Assembly: GCF_012849215.1 (NCBI RefSeq)
Contig: NZ_CP051682.1
Location: forward strand, 682,001-746,000
Reading direction: 5' to 3'
From: Mucilaginibacter robiniae
Lineage (GTDB): Bacteria > Bacteroidota > Bacteroidia > Sphingobacteriales > Sphingobacteriaceae
DNA: 64,000 nucleotides
Part shown: positions 45,179 to 54,819 of the stretch, in pieces
Position numbering within the stretch: the first letter of the stretch is position 1
How the letters are laid out: every line of letters starts with the position of its first letter
The notes under the pieces: model-generated
Told to the model about the DNA's origin: nothing
Databases searched by the model: none
What the model saw: the letters and a program-made list of their open reading frames with translations, nothing else
Made by a program: the position numbers and the translations under genes

Positions 45179-47999
45179 ATTTGCCGAGCCTTTCTTTCAA
45201 AAACTGGCCGGTATAACTTTTCTTGTTGTTGATTAAATCTTCAGGTAAACCCTCAAATACCAGATTGCCACCCCGGTCGCCACCATCAGGACCAATGTCA
45301 ATGACCCAATCGGCGCTTTTAATCACATCCATATTGTGTTCAATAACCACAATGGTATTGCCTTGCTCCAGCAGTGCATCAAAAGATTTCAGTAACTTCT
45401 TGATGTCGGCAAAGTGCAAACCGGTAGTCGGCTCATCAAAAATGAACAGTGTTTTACTAGCGTTATTACCTTTTACTAAAAACGAAGCCAATTTAATACG
45501 CTGCGCCTCACCACCTGATAATGTATTGGATGATTGCCCCAACTGTACGTAACCCAAACCTACATCTTGCAGAGGTTTTATTTTATTGATGATTTTTTGG
45601 TCGTTTACAAAAAACGCCAGTGCTTCATCAATGGTCATTTGCAAAATATCAGCTACATTCTTTTCCTGATAGGTCACATCCAGAATATGCTGCTTAAAGC
45701 GTTTGCCGTTGCAGGCTTCACAAGGTAAAAAGATATCAGCCATAAACTGCATCTCGATCTTTACCTCGCCCTCACCCTGGCATACATCACAACGTCCACC
45801 TTCTACGTTGAACGAGAAAGCCGAAGGTTTTAGTCCGGCTGCTTTAGCAGCAGGCTGGGCAGCAAACAAGTTGCGAATCTCGTCCCAAGCTTTTACATAC
45901 GTAACCGGATTGGAGCGGGACGAACGGCCAATAGGGTTTTGGTCCACCAACTCAACTGATTCAATTTTGGCATAATCGCCTTCAATACTATCATAAGCAC
46001 CGGTTTGTTCGCCCGAGTAATTGCCTAGTGCTTTTTGTAATGCCGGGTGTAAAATGCGTTTTACCAAGCTAGTTTTACCTGAGCCGGAAACGCCGGTAAC
46101 TACCGTAAGTACGCCTAACGGGAACTTTACATCAATGTGTTGCAGGTTATTTTCGCGGGCACCTTTAATCAGGATAAAATCGCTCCATTTACGACACTGA
46201 TTGGGTATGGCAATTTCTTCACGTCCACTTAAATACTTGCCAGTTAGGCTTTCATTATCGGTTAAAATTTCATCGTACGTACCTGAAAAAATGAGTTTAC
46301 CACCATGCGTACCAGCTTCAGGGCCAATATCAATTAAGTGGTCGGCAGCCTGCATAATCTCTTCTTCATGCTCCACCACTAAAACAGTATTACCTACATC
46401 ACGAAGTGATTTCAGTACGATAATCAGTCGTTGAGTATCGCGGGGGTGCAAACCAATACTCGGCTCATCCAGCACATAAACAGAACCCACCAAGCTACTA
46501 CCCAATGAGGTTGCCAGATTGATACGTTGCGACTCACCACCCGAAAGCGTATTGGATAACCTGTTCAGGGTTAAATAGCCCAAACCCACATCATTTAAAA
46601 AGCTCAGGCGGTTGGTGATTTCCATTAGCAGGCGGCGCGCTATCTTTTCATCATGCGCATCCAACTCCAGTGATTTAAAAAACTCTTGTGCCCTATCCAG
46701 TGGCATCAGCACGATATCAGTAATAGAATGATCGCCTACCTTCACATAAGTAGCATCAGTCCGCAAGCGGCTGCCACGACATTCCGGGCAAGTAGTTTTA
46801 CCCCGGTAGCGCGACAGAATTACACGATATTGTATTTTATAAGTTTGTTCTTCAATCTCTTTAAAAAACGCATCCAGCCCACGGAAGTACTTGTTGCCTG
46901 TCCATATCAACTGCTTTTGCTTGTCGGTAAGCTGACTATAGGGACGATGAATAGGAAAGTTAAACTTATCAGCCTGAGCAATTAAGCGTTGGTTCCATTC
47001 GCCCATCTTTTCGCCGCGCCAAGGTGCAATAGCACTATCGTAAATAGATTTGCTTTTATCGGGTATTACCAAATCTTCATCAATACCGATAATTTTTCCG
47101 TAACCCTCGCAACGGCGGCAGGCACCATAAGGGTTATTAAAGCTGAAGAAATTAGGTGTAGGCTCTTCAAACTTCATTCCGTCCAGCTCAAAACGGTCGC
47201 AAAAGAAAGCTTCTGTTTCCTGCTCAGCTTCCGGTTGCTGGTAACGAACAAAGCAGTCGCCTTTACCTTCAAAAAAAGCGGTTTGAGCCGAATCGGCCAG
47301 GCGGCTTAGGGTTTCTTCTTCATTATTTTTAGTAATGCGGTCAACCACAATACGTACCGGATCATCATTGGTGAGCGTGTGGTTCACTACACTTTCATCT
47401 TCCAGCAAGCTTTCAATACGCGAAACACTACTTTGGTATTCTACACGCACAAAACCTTTTTGCAACAGCACAGCCAGTTCTTCTTTCAAGCTGCGGTTAT
47501 TATGCGGATGCAATGGGCATAGCACCGTAACCATGGTATCATCGGGCATGCCCTGTACAAAGTTAACTACATCAGTTACCGTATCTCTTTTTACCTGACG
47601 GCCTGACACCGGCGATATGGTTTTGCCAATGCGCGAGTATAGCAGTTTCAGGTAATCGTAAATTTCGGTTGAGGTACCTACAGTAGAACGCGGGTTGCTG
47701 GTAATTACCTTCTGCTCAATAGCGATAGCCGGTGCAATGCCTTTAATATAATCAACATCCGGCTTATTCATGCGGCCTAAAAACTGGCGTGCGTATGAAG
47801 ATAAGCTTTCCACATAGCGGCGCTGCCCTTCGGCATACAAAGTATCAAACGCCAATGATGATTTGCCCGAACCCGACATCCCAGTAACAACCACTAACTG
47901 GTTTTTAGGAATGGCGATGTCCATATTTTTCAGGTTATGCACCCGGGCACCTTTAATGATGATATGTTTTTGCGGATCTTTCTCCGTTTCTGTACTCAT
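45177..47999 (-). CDS. uvrA: Excinuclease ABC subunit A
   Basis: UvrA finds DNA lesions and loads UvrB in nucleotide excision repair. The 940 residues hold two ABC ATPase modules with Walker A GMSGSGKSSLAFD and GVSGSGKTSLVKR, and signatures LSGGESQRI and LSGGEAQRI. Zinc-finger cysteines appear in CPECRGSRL, CDVCQGEGE and CEACNGKRF. It is complete. No uvrB or uvrC is nearby. It stands alone with a shared terminator, and a GATTTTTG sequence upstream on the minus strand is a one-mismatch -7 box. Confidence 0.98.
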   Translation of the reverse strand: MSTETEKDPQKHIIIKGARVHNLKNMDIAIPKNQLVVVTGMSGSGKSSLAFDTLYAEGQRRYVESLSSYARQFLGRMNKPDVDYIKGIAPAIAIEQKVITSNPRSTVGTSTEIYDYLKLLYSRIGKTISPVSGRQVKRDTVTDVVNFVQGMPDDTMVTVLCPLHPHNNRSLKEELAVLLQKGFVRVEYQSSVSRIESLLEDESVVNHTLTNDDPVRIVVDRITKNNEEETLSRLADSAQTAFFEGKGDCFVRYQQPEAEQETEAFFCDRFELDGMKFEEPTPNFFSFNNPYGACRRCEGYGKIIGIDEDLVIPDKSKSIYDSAIAPWRGEKMGEWNQRLIAQADKFNFPIHRPYSQLTDKQKQLIWTGNKYFRGLDAFFKEIEEQTYKIQYRVILSRYRGKTTCPECRGSRLRTDATYVKVGDHSITDIVLMPLDRAQEFFKSLELDAHDEKIARRLLMEITNRLSFLNDVGLGYLTLNRLSNTLSGGESQRINLATSLGSSLVGSVYVLDEPSIGLHPRDTQRLIIVLKSLRDVGNTVLVVEHEEEIMQAADHLIDIGPEAGTHGGKLIFSGTYDEILTDNESLTGKYLSGREEIAIPNQCRKWSDFILIKGARENNLQHIDVKFPLGVLTVVTGVSGSGKTSLVKRILHPALQKALGNYSGEQTGAYDSIEGDYAKIESVELVDQNPIGRSSRSNPVTYVKAWDEIRNLFAAQPAAKAAGLKPSAFSFNVEGGRCDVCQGEGEVKIEMQFMADIFLPCEACNGKRFKQHILDVTYQEKNVADILQMTIDEALAFFVNDQKIINKIKPLQDVGLGYVQLGQSSNTLSGGEAQRIKLASFLVKGNNASKTLFIFDEPTTGLHFADIKKLLKSFDALLEQGNTIVVIEHNMDVIKSADWVIDIGPDGGDRGGNLVFEGLPEDLINNKKSYTGQFLKERLGK

Positions 48000-48496
48000 A
48001 TAAATTCGTAGTTCATACTATCGTTTATTGTTCATAGCTTATAGTTAACAATTCATAATGCACCACCAGCCATGAACCCTAAGCAATATTTTTTAAGGCT
48101 GCAAAAATCCTAAAAAGTTTAGCATATTCCAAACCTTCCCGCTTTTACACGCGTTGTTTATATGGAATATGGCATTAGCAGGTAATTTGTTTGCTTCTTA
48201 TTACTACAAAATGAATAAAACTTTGCTAATCATAACTTTGTGCAAATTTATCTGCCTTTGAAATTAAACCTGTTACCCACTAAATAGTCCAAATAGCAGT
48301 TAAGTTTAACCGGAGGAACCCGCTCTTTAGTTTTTGTCAGATAAATGTGTTATAACATATTTGTTTTAAAAATATTTGCATTTTAACACAATATTCACTT
48401 TATTTGATATGACAAAAAACGAGGAGCCCCTATCGATTAGAACTTATACTTAAAACGTAGTTTTTTTAAATTTATTGATTTTAAAGTAGCAGTTCT
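48000..48496. other. Intergenic region between uvrA and the ECF sigma gene
   Basis: The 497-base gap contains the uvrA promoter side, with sequences such as GTTCATAG near 48032 that recall the heptamer elements seen elsewhere. Further on it is AT rich. No credible coding frame is seen. Several near-matches to the -7 box lie at 48350-48380, upstream of the sigma factor gene. Confidence 0.5.
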
Positions 48497-49081
48497 ATGG
48501 ATTTTCATTTGAAAAGTGATCAGGAATTGATCCATCTATATATAGCCGGGCACGAGGGTGGTTTGGTCGAACTCATCCGGCGTTATCAATCTAAAATATA
48601 TACTTCTATTTATTTGCTGGTTAAAGATGAGTACCTGGCAGAAGATATTTTTCAGGATACTTTCATTAAAGTAATTAATACGCTTAAAGCCGGCAAATAC
48701 AATGAGGAAGGCAAGTTTTTACCCTGGGTAAGCCGCATTGCGCATAACTTGGTAATTGACCATTTCAGACGTGAAAAACGCACACCTTTGGTAAGCGGTG
48801 GAGACGATTTTGATATTTTTGAAGTACTAGGACATTATGATGAAAGCACCGAAGACCGTATGGTGCGCGAGCAAACTCATAAAGATTTAAAAGCACTCAT
48901 TCATTTATTGCCAGCTGATCAGAAAGAAGTACTTATTATGCGCCATTTTGGCGATATGAGCTTTAAAGAAATTGCCGACGTAACTGAAGTAAGCATTAAT
49001 ACGGCACTGGGCCGTATGCGTTATGCACTTAACAACTTGCGCAAAATGATGCAGACAAAAGAATTGAGCTTGAAAAACTAA
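48497..49081 (+). CDS. ECF-type RNA polymerase sigma factor
   Basis: The 194-residue protein has region 2 (LIRRYQSKIYTSIYLLVKDEYLAEDIFQDTFIKV, then WVSRIAHNLVIDHFRR) and region 4 (LPADQKEVLIMRHFGDMSFKEIADVTEVSINTALGRMRYA). ECF sigma factors normally act with an anti-sigma factor that holds them until a signal arrives. No membrane anti-sigma gene follows; the next gene encodes a 64-residue soluble protein. The regulon is unknown. The long upstream region suggests regulated expression. Confidence 0.93.
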   Translation: MDFHLKSDQELIHLYIAGHEGGLVELIRRYQSKIYTSIYLLVKDEYLAEDIFQDTFIKVINTLKAGKYNEEGKFLPWVSRIAHNLVIDHFRREKRTPLVSGGDDFDIFEVLGHYDESTEDRMVREQTHKDLKALIHLLPADQKEVLIMRHFGDMSFKEIADVTEVSINTALGRMRYALNNLRKMMQTKELSLKN

Positions 49082-49168
49082 AATAATATTTATTACAAAT
49101 TTCTTGATAAGCTGTAAAATATTGTTTAGTAATAGGCGTTAGTAAATTGTAACAAAACACTAAAGCTT

Positions 49169-49363
49169 ATGAGTGAAAATTCTACTACTTTAAAGACCAA
49201 CACTGGCAAAGCTATGGTGAAAGGACGTGATATGATTGAGTGTGCTGAGGCTGATGAAGTAATCTTTTTTCATGCACTCAGAACGGAGTTGGATCGGTTA
49301 CAAAAAAGACCTAAACAACACACTATTGACAACATTCTTCAACACTCCAGAAACCTGCGCTAA
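49169..49363 (+). CDS. Small protein following the ECF sigma gene
   Basis: The 64-residue soluble protein has a polar start, then KAMVKGRDMIECAEADEVIFFHALRTELDRLQ and a basic C-terminus. I know no family. It begins 87 bases after the sigma-factor stop and is followed at once by a strong terminator, which supports expression, perhaps as part of the sigma transcript. A role as partner or regulator of the sigma factor is possible only by location. Confidence 0.55.
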   Translation: MSENSTTLKTNTGKAMVKGRDMIECAEADEVIFFHALRTELDRLQKRPKQHTIDNILQHSRNLR

Positions 49364-49369
49364 CAATGG

Positions 49370-49399
49370 CAAAAGCCCTGCACACCAGCAGGGCTTTTG
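49370..49399 (+). terminator. Strong terminator after the 64-aa gene
   Basis: CAAAAGCCCTGC (49370-49381) pairs perfectly with GCAGGGCTTTTG (49388-49399). The nth -7 box begins two bases later, so terminator and promoter are packed together. Confidence 0.85.
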
Positions 49400-49400
49400 T

Positions 49401-49408
49401 TATATTTG
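49401..49408 (+). promoter_or_regulatory. -7 promoter box of nth
   Basis: TATATTTG is an exact TAnnTTTG match and ends six bases before the nth ATG at 49415, implying a leaderless or nearly leaderless mRNA. Confidence 0.6.
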
Positions 49409-49414
49409 CACTTC

Positions 49415-50170
49415 ATGCTAAAAAAAGAACGCTATAAATTATTTGTTGATTACTTTTCGAAACATCAGCCTAACCCGGTAACTGAACTCCATTATTCCAA
49501 CCCGTACGAATTGTTGGTGGCGGTTATCCTATCGGCCCAATGCACTGATAAACGCATCAACCAGATTACTCCTGCCCTTTTTGAACGTTTTCCGGCAGTT
49601 GAAGCACTAGCTGAAGCAAGCGTTGAAGAGATTTTTTCGTACATCCGTAGTGTTAGCTATCCGAACAATAAAGCTAAGCACCTAGCAGGTATGGCGAAAA
49701 TGCTGGTAGAGCAGTTTGATAGCGAAGTACCGCCTGCATATAGCGATTTGCAAAAGCTACCTGGTGTAGGCCGTAAAACAGCGAACGTGATTGTTTCGAT
49801 TGTTTTTGATACGCCAGCTATAGCGGTAGATACCCATGTATTTCGGGTAGCCAACCGAATCGGGCTTACAACTAATGCTAAAACGCCGCTTGCCGTAGAA
49901 ATGCAACTGATGGAACACCTGCCCAAACAAACCTTAGGCATGGCTCACCATTGGCTTATACTGCACGGCCGCTATATTTGCTTAGCCCGCCGACCTAAAT
50001 GTGAGGTTTGCCCACTTACTCATTTTTGTAAGTATTACCAAAGTGGCAAAGCGGCTTTGGTATTGAATAAAACAGCTAAAGTAGCAAAGCCGAACAAAAC
50101 ATCTCCAGCCAAAGCTGCTAAAGCAAAAACCCTGAAGCCAGCGACTGGAACTCCAGCTGATGATTTGTAG
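49415..50170 (+). CDS. nth: Endonuclease III with basic C-terminal tail
   Basis: Nth is a DNA glycosylase/AP lyase that removes oxidised pyrimidines. The 251-residue protein has the helix-hairpin-helix LPGVGRKTANV with catalytic Lys, the catalytic Asp in VDTHVFRVANR, and a [4Fe-4S] site C-x6-C-x2-C-x5-C in CLARRPKCEVCPLTHFC. After residue 215 comes an unusual Lys/Ala/Pro-rich tail of about 35 residues, likely a DNA- or RNA-binding extension. ATG 49415 is chosen because a TTG at 49397 lies in the terminator and before the promoter box. Confidence 0.95.
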   Translation: MLKKERYKLFVDYFSKHQPNPVTELHYSNPYELLVAVILSAQCTDKRINQITPALFERFPAVEALAEASVEEIFSYIRSVSYPNNKAKHLAGMAKMLVEQFDSEVPPAYSDLQKLPGVGRKTANVIVSIVFDTPAIAVDTHVFRVANRIGLTTNAKTPLAVEMQLMEHLPKQTLGMAHHWLILHGRYICLARRPKCEVCPLTHFCKYYQSGKAALVLNKTAKVAKPNKTSPAKAAKAKTLKPATGTPADDL

Positions 50171-50319
50171 TAAGCTCTAAATAGCCTTATACCATAATTG
50201 TAGCACCCATCTTATCCAAGGAGTTACTTATATCAGGATATTTCGAAATAATTCAAAAGCTTATTGCAGAGTTAATGTAGTATAACGATATTTACTGATA
50301 ATCAGCCATCTGCATTATC

Positions 50320-50670
50320 ATGAAAAACCTATTCATCCCTGCATTCATCTTAAGTTTTATACTTTTTAAAACTTCTGTTGCCCAGCAAAGTGGAAGTGAT
50401 GAGACGGTTAAATTTGTAAAGCCTCAGAAGCAAATACAACAACCTAGTTTTAAGATTAAGCAAATTACTTATCAGGTGCCCGATGCGGATTTTTCAATAG
50501 GTAAAACTGTTAACTTGGAAACTTTTAAAAAAGAAAAAGAACGAATTTACCTGCTACTGTATGCAATTCAACCCCAAATACAACCTAAAGATATTCGATT
50601 TAATGTAGATACTACACAGCAAAAGCATGCATGTTCAATAGTTACCATCGTTAAAACCAGTAACAATTAA
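50320..50670 (+). CDS. Small hypothetical exported protein, 116 aa
   Basis: A signal peptide (about 1-21, ending SVA-QQ) is followed by a Gln/Lys-rich region and a short alpha/beta-like part (ETFKKEKERIYLLLYAIQPQIQPKDIRFNVD). I recognise no family. It converges on the GH43-like gene with 40 bases between stops. Confidence 0.5.
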   Translation: MKNLFIPAFILSFILFKTSVAQQSGSDETVKFVKPQKQIQQPSFKIKQITYQVPDADFSIGKTVNLETFKKEKERIYLLLYAIQPQIQPKDIRFNVDTTQQKHACSIVTIVKTSNN

Positions 50671-50709
50671 GCAATTCTTTTAACCGTAAAAGGAATAAAC
50701 CACAAGAAC

Positions 50710-52302
50710 TTACCTGCTTTTCACTAATACTACATCATCTATATAACAAAAAGCATTGGCTTTGCCCTGTGCTAAAAAGCCAATTTCAACTTGTCCGCCT
50801 TTAACGGGTACTTTTTCAATACGAATAGTTTGCCATGCAGTATTTTCATTTTTGATATTGTACTTTACAGTTTGCTTACTGCTGACAGCATACATCTCCA
50901 AAGTAACAAAGCCTATACTGTTTTTTACTTTAGCTGTTAAGGTGTACAAACCATCGTTTAATGGAACATAAGGCGTAGCGGATAGGGTTTGATATACTTT
51001 TCTTTGAAAATCTACCCGATCACTGATGTTAAGGCTTTTTTCACCAATCACTACTTTTCTGTCATTAGCATCATTGTCATGATTTAAAGATGGAGATATA
51101 GTATCTATATGTATTGGGCTGCCCTGCAAAACTACCGACACCCAGCCTGATAGCTGCTCTTGAGCAGGTTTAACTATACTAGGTATTCTTTTCCGATCGG
51201 CCTCAAAGCTGCCATTCTTTACATAATTATTGTTTGTACTCACCATCCATGCTCCTGTTAAACAATTTAAATTCCAGGAACTTACTGAATTGAAGTACGG
51301 CGTTTGACCATCAAAAGATAATGGACACCATTGGTTGTACCCTAATCCGTTCCCTGCAAAATCAGCCCACCGGTCTCCACAAAAAATAACCGTTTCTTGC
51401 TTGCTGCCTCTTACCGTGTAAAAAAAGCCGGTTTGTGTAACATGGGCATAATCATCAGTACAACCATTCATCACCTGCATATGGTTGGCCGGAGTATAGG
51501 GTCCCCTAATGTTATCGGCAACCAGGTAGTAGGCATGAGAAGCATCCCAGCCATATAAGTCTGATGCACACATGTAGTACCTGCCTTGATACTTAAACAT
51601 ACAGTTCCCCTCACGCCCTTCACCATGATATACTTCGGTGCAGTCTAGCAAATTGACCATGCCATTTTTAACGCCAATTTCAGAAACATAAATTTTATTT
51701 CTGCCCCTGCCGTAAGAATAGATCAGGTAAGACTTGCCTGTATCTTCGTCTGTAAATACAGTTTGATCGCCCGTGTTTGGGGTACCTATCATGCTGGTCA
51801 TGTCAATCTGCTGATGCCAGGTAAACTGGCTTGTTGGAGAATCAGCAACGGCAAAAAGCACCTGATTGCCGTGCTGGATAATTAAGGCATACTTTTTTAG
51901 TTCTTTTATGTAATCCACCCCCAAACGGCCAAGCCATGTGGGTTGTGCGTTGTTTTTCAGAACTTCACTTTCCGTTAGCACGTCTCCTTCAAAAACCCAG
52001 TGAACCAAATCAACAGAACTGTAACAAGTAACTGAAGTAAATCTCGATGTTTTTTGTGTAACACTAGGGTCTTTCCGGTAAGCATCAGCCTCCTTGTAGT
52101 GAACGCCGTACCAATAGTATTTCTTCGCTCCGCTGGCTGGGTCGTTAAACCTGAATATTCCACCACCTTGACTGTAAATAGGACGACCATCGGTTGTATT
52201 CCAAAATACATCGTTCTGGATATTGGCTGTTTGTGCACTTACCATCAAGGTACTGCCGAATCCCAAAAACATAAATACGATAAAGTAATAAAGTGTGTTC
52301 AT
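50710..52302 (-). CDS. Glycoside hydrolase family 43-like protein with C-terminal carbohydrate-binding-like domain
   Basis: The 530-residue protein has a signal peptide (about 1-23). A five-bladed propeller of GH43 type follows (about 30-350), with YWYGVHYKEAD, SSVDLVHWVFEGDVL, GDQTVFTDEDTGKSYLIYS and HGEGREGNCMFKYQGRYYM. The C-terminal part (about 360-530) starts NYVKNGSFEADRKRIPS and resembles a CBM4/9-type jelly roll. GH43 members cleave arabinans, xylans or galactans. No SusC/SusD pair is nearby, so the substrate is unknown. Confidence 0.8.
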   Translation of the reverse strand: MNTLYYFIVFMFLGFGSTLMVSAQTANIQNDVFWNTTDGRPIYSQGGGIFRFNDPASGAKKYYWYGVHYKEADAYRKDPSVTQKTSRFTSVTCYSSVDLVHWVFEGDVLTESEVLKNNAQPTWLGRLGVDYIKELKKYALIIQHGNQVLFAVADSPTSQFTWHQQIDMTSMIGTPNTGDQTVFTDEDTGKSYLIYSYGRGRNKIYVSEIGVKNGMVNLLDCTEVYHGEGREGNCMFKYQGRYYMCASDLYGWDASHAYYLVADNIRGPYTPANHMQVMNGCTDDYAHVTQTGFFYTVRGSKQETVIFCGDRWADFAGNGLGYNQWCPLSFDGQTPYFNSVSSWNLNCLTGAWMVSTNNNYVKNGSFEADRKRIPSIVKPAQEQLSGWVSVVLQGSPIHIDTISPSLNHDNDANDRKVVIGEKSLNISDRVDFQRKVYQTLSATPYVPLNDGLYTLTAKVKNSIGFVTLEMYAVSSKQTVKYNIKNENTAWQTIRIEKVPVKGGQVEIGFLAQGKANAFCYIDDVVLVKSR

Positions 52303-52666
52303 AAGGCCAGTAACTTAAGTATCTATGCAAGATAATCATTTTATAAGGTGACCATACAACCTCTTGAATAACGCAATTATATATCATGTAATTTTGTAAG
52401 AGTACAAGGATCATTCCGCTCCGACCAGCTTAATTTTTCAATGATTACGATTCACTTCTGGGGTCATTTTTGTGCTGTAAAAAGCAGGTAAACGCTGGTG
52501 TTTTCACACGTAAATTTCATAGCAGTCATTAACAATTAGTTAAATAACTTACCTTAAAAACATTCGTTTATTCAACATATTTTGCATAAATTTATATCAT
52601 AAAACAAAGGCATCTGTGGTGTATGATAGCCTAAAAATAATGCCCATAAACCTTTTGTATAAGCTA

Positions 52667-52704
52667 GAATTACTAAAAATACCTACTAATATTTTTAGTA
52701 ATTC
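52667..52704. promoter_or_regulatory. Perfect 15-bp inverted repeat over the recA promoter
   Basis: GAATTACTAAAAATA (52667-52681) and TATTTTTAGTAATTC (52690-52704) are exact reverse complements with an 8-base spacer that contains a further ACTAA half-site. The right arm covers the expected -33 region of recA. This suggests an operator for an SOS-like repressor or another DNA-damage regulator. Confidence 0.65.
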
Positions 52705-52716
52705 AATTTAAATAAG

Positions 52717-52724
52717 TATATTTG
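52717..52724 (+). promoter_or_regulatory. -7 promoter box of recA
   Basis: TATATTTG matches TAnnTTTG and lies 19 bases before the recA ATG. Confidence 0.65.
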
Positions 52725-52743
52725 TTATAGTAAAAAACAACGA

Positions 52744-53757
52744 ATGAGTAACGCAGATAAATTAAAGGCACTACAGCTTACGCTGGATAAGCTGGAAAAA
52801 TCGTATGGTAAAGGAACCATCATGAAATTGGGTGATTCTCATATAGAGCCCATTGAGGTTATTCCTACCGGTTCATTAACGCTCGACCTGGCTTTAGGTG
52901 TAGGCGGCTTGCCTAAAGGCCGTGTGGTTGAAATTTATGGTCCTGAATCATCAGGTAAAACCACGCTGGCTATACATGCTATTGCCGAGTCGCAGAAAAA
53001 AGGCGGCATTGCAGCCTTTATTGATGCAGAGCATGCTTTTGACCGCTTTTATGCACAGAAATTAGGCGTGGATATCGAGAACCTGCTGATTTCTCAGCCT
53101 GATAATGGTGAACAAGCTTTAGAAATTGCCGATAACCTGATCCGTTCAGGCGCTATTGATATTTTAGTAATTGACTCGGTAGCTGCATTAGTACCCAAGG
53201 GTGAGATTGAAGGTGAAATGGGTGACTCCAAAATGGGTTTACAAGCCCGTTTAATGTCTCAGGCTTTGCGTAAGCTTACCGGTACTATCAACAAAACCGG
53301 TTGCTGCTGTATCTTCATCAACCAATTGCGTGAAAAAATTGGTGTGATGTTCGGTAACCCAGAAACGACTACCGGTGGTAATGCCTTGAAATTCTATGCT
53401 TCCGTACGTTTGGATGTACGTCGTATATCACAGATTAAGGATAGCGACGAGGTATCAGGTAACCGTGTAAAAGTTAAAATTGTTAAAAACAAAGTGGCTC
53501 CGCCATTCCGTTTGGCCGAGTTCGATATTATGTTTGGTGAAGGTATTTCCAAAGCCGGCGAAATTATCGACTTGGGTGTAGAGCACAATATTATCAAGAA
53601 ATCAGGTTCTTGGTTCAGCTATGGTGATAGCCGCTTAGGTCAAGGCCGTGATGCCGTTAAGCAATTGATTATCGACAATCCTGAACTGGCTGAAGAGCTT
53701 GAAAACAAAATTAAGGATGTTGTATCAGGCACTGACCAGCCGGTAGAAGCTGAATGA
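52744..53757 (+). CDS. recA: Recombinase A
   Basis: RecA pairs homologous DNA and, where LexA is present, stimulates its cleavage. The 337-residue protein has the full core with Walker [10 protein letters not shown] (66-74), [11 protein letters not shown] with Walker B Asp, the L1 loop [18 protein letters not shown] and L2 loop [20 protein letters not shown], and a C-terminal [17 protein letters not shown] perfect inverted repeat overlies the promoter, and a strong terminator follows, so it is a single-gene regulated unit. Confidence 0.98.
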   Translation: MSNADKLKALQLTLDKLEKSYGKGTIMKLGDSHIEPIEVIPTGSLTLDLALGVGGLPKGRVVEIYGPESSGKTTLAIHAIAESQKKGGIAAFIDAEHAFDRFYAQKLGVDIENLLISQPDNGEQALEIADNLIRSGAIDILVIDSVAALVPKGEIEGEMGDSKMGLQARLMSQALRKLTGTINKTGCCCIFINQLREKIGVMFGNPETTTGGNALKFYASVRLDVRRISQIKDSDEVSGNRVKVKIVKNKVAPPFRLAEFDIMFGEGISKAGEIIDLGVEHNIIKKSGSWFSYGDSRLGQGRDAVKQLIIDNPELAEELENKIKDVVSGTDQPVEAE

Positions 53758-53780
53758 ACTCTCTTTAAATAAGAATACTT

Positions 53781-53816
53781 AAAAGCCGCTTTAATCATTA
53801 AAGCGGCTTTTTTATT
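53781..53816 (+). terminator. Intrinsic terminator after recA
   Basis: AAAAGCCGCTTTA (53781-53793) pairs perfectly with TAAAGCGGCTTTT (53799-53811), followed by T-rich sequence. Confidence 0.9.
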
Positions 53817-53949
53817 TATATCAACTCACCCAAAATTAAACTTGATCGCCAATCTTGCATTTAGGTGAACTATAATACTGATACAACCCTGACAAACATT
53901 TGCAACCTACAGTGTTATTTTAACACAAACACTAATCAAAAAAAAACAC

Positions 53950-54792
53950 ATGAGCAAAGTATGGTTTATCACCGGTTGTTCTACCGGCTTTGGTCGCGAG
54001 TTGGCCAAAGAAGTTCTAGCTGCCGGTTATTGGGCTGCCGTAGCCTCTCGCAACACCGATGATGTAAAAGATATTGTAGAAGCTTATCCAGAAACCGCTT
54101 TGGCGGTAAAACTGGATGTTACCCAAGCTGATGAGATTAAAGCGGCTGTTGAACAGATCCGGCAAAAATTCAGCACTATTGATGTGCTGGTAAACAATGC
54201 CGGTATTGGCTACTTCGGTGCTATTGAAGAAAGCGAAGAAGATGAAGTACGCCGCATGTTCGAAATTAATTTTTTTGGATTGGCTGCTGTTACCAAAGCC
54301 GTATTACCCATAATGCGGACACAACGTAGCGGAAACATTTTAAACGTAGCTTCCATAGGCGGTTTGGTAGGCTTCCCGGCCGTAGGTTTTTACAACGCTA
54401 CCAAATTTGCGGTAGATGGATATTCTGAATCGCTATCGAAAGAAGTAGCCCCATTAGGCATAAAGGTTACGGTAATTGCACCAAGCGGTTTCCGCACGGA
54501 TTGGGCAGGCCGGTCAGCCAACAACAGTAAAACTGTAATTGACGATTACAAAGATACTGCCGGTCAGAATAAAAGTAACATTCGCGGTTACAGCGGTAAA
54601 CAGCCGGGCGATCCGGTACGTGCAGCAAAAGCTATGATTAAAGCTGTAGAATCAGAAAAACCACCATTGCGATTATTATTGGGCGAAGCTGCTTTAAAAG
54701 GTGCCCGCAACAAAATAGAACTTTTGCAAAAGGATTTTGATACCTGGGAAGAAACTACCATAGGTGCCGACTTCCCGAAAGACGAACAATAA
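53950..54792 (+). CDS. Short-chain dehydrogenase/reductase
   Basis: The 280-residue SDR has TGCSTGFG near residue 9, LVNNAGIGYFG, a Ser in NVASIGG, and the catalytic pair in YNATK. It is related in layout to the SDR at 36.8 kb, including PPLRLLLGE near the C-terminus. An aldo/keto reductase gene follows 27 bases later, so the two probably act in one small-molecule reduction pathway. The substrate is unknown. Confidence 0.9.
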   Translation: MSKVWFITGCSTGFGRELAKEVLAAGYWAAVASRNTDDVKDIVEAYPETALAVKLDVTQADEIKAAVEQIRQKFSTIDVLVNNAGIGYFGAIEESEEDEVRRMFEINFFGLAAVTKAVLPIMRTQRSGNILNVASIGGLVGFPAVGFYNATKFAVDGYSESLSKEVAPLGIKVTVIAPSGFRTDWAGRSANNSKTVIDDYKDTAGQNKSNIRGYSGKQPGDPVRAAKAMIKAVESEKPPLRLLLGEAALKGARNKIELLQKDFDTWEETTIGADFPKDEQ

Positions 54793-54819
54793 CATTTAAA
54801 TACACTAACTACCTCTACT

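Larger units (their letters stand above)
52303..52743. other. Divergent intergenic region with recA control elements
   Basis: The 441-base gap lies between the GH43-like gene and recA. It contains the recA inverted repeat (52667-52704) and -7 box (52717-52724). The GH43 side shows no clear promoter box. No coding frame of note is seen. Confidence 0.6.
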
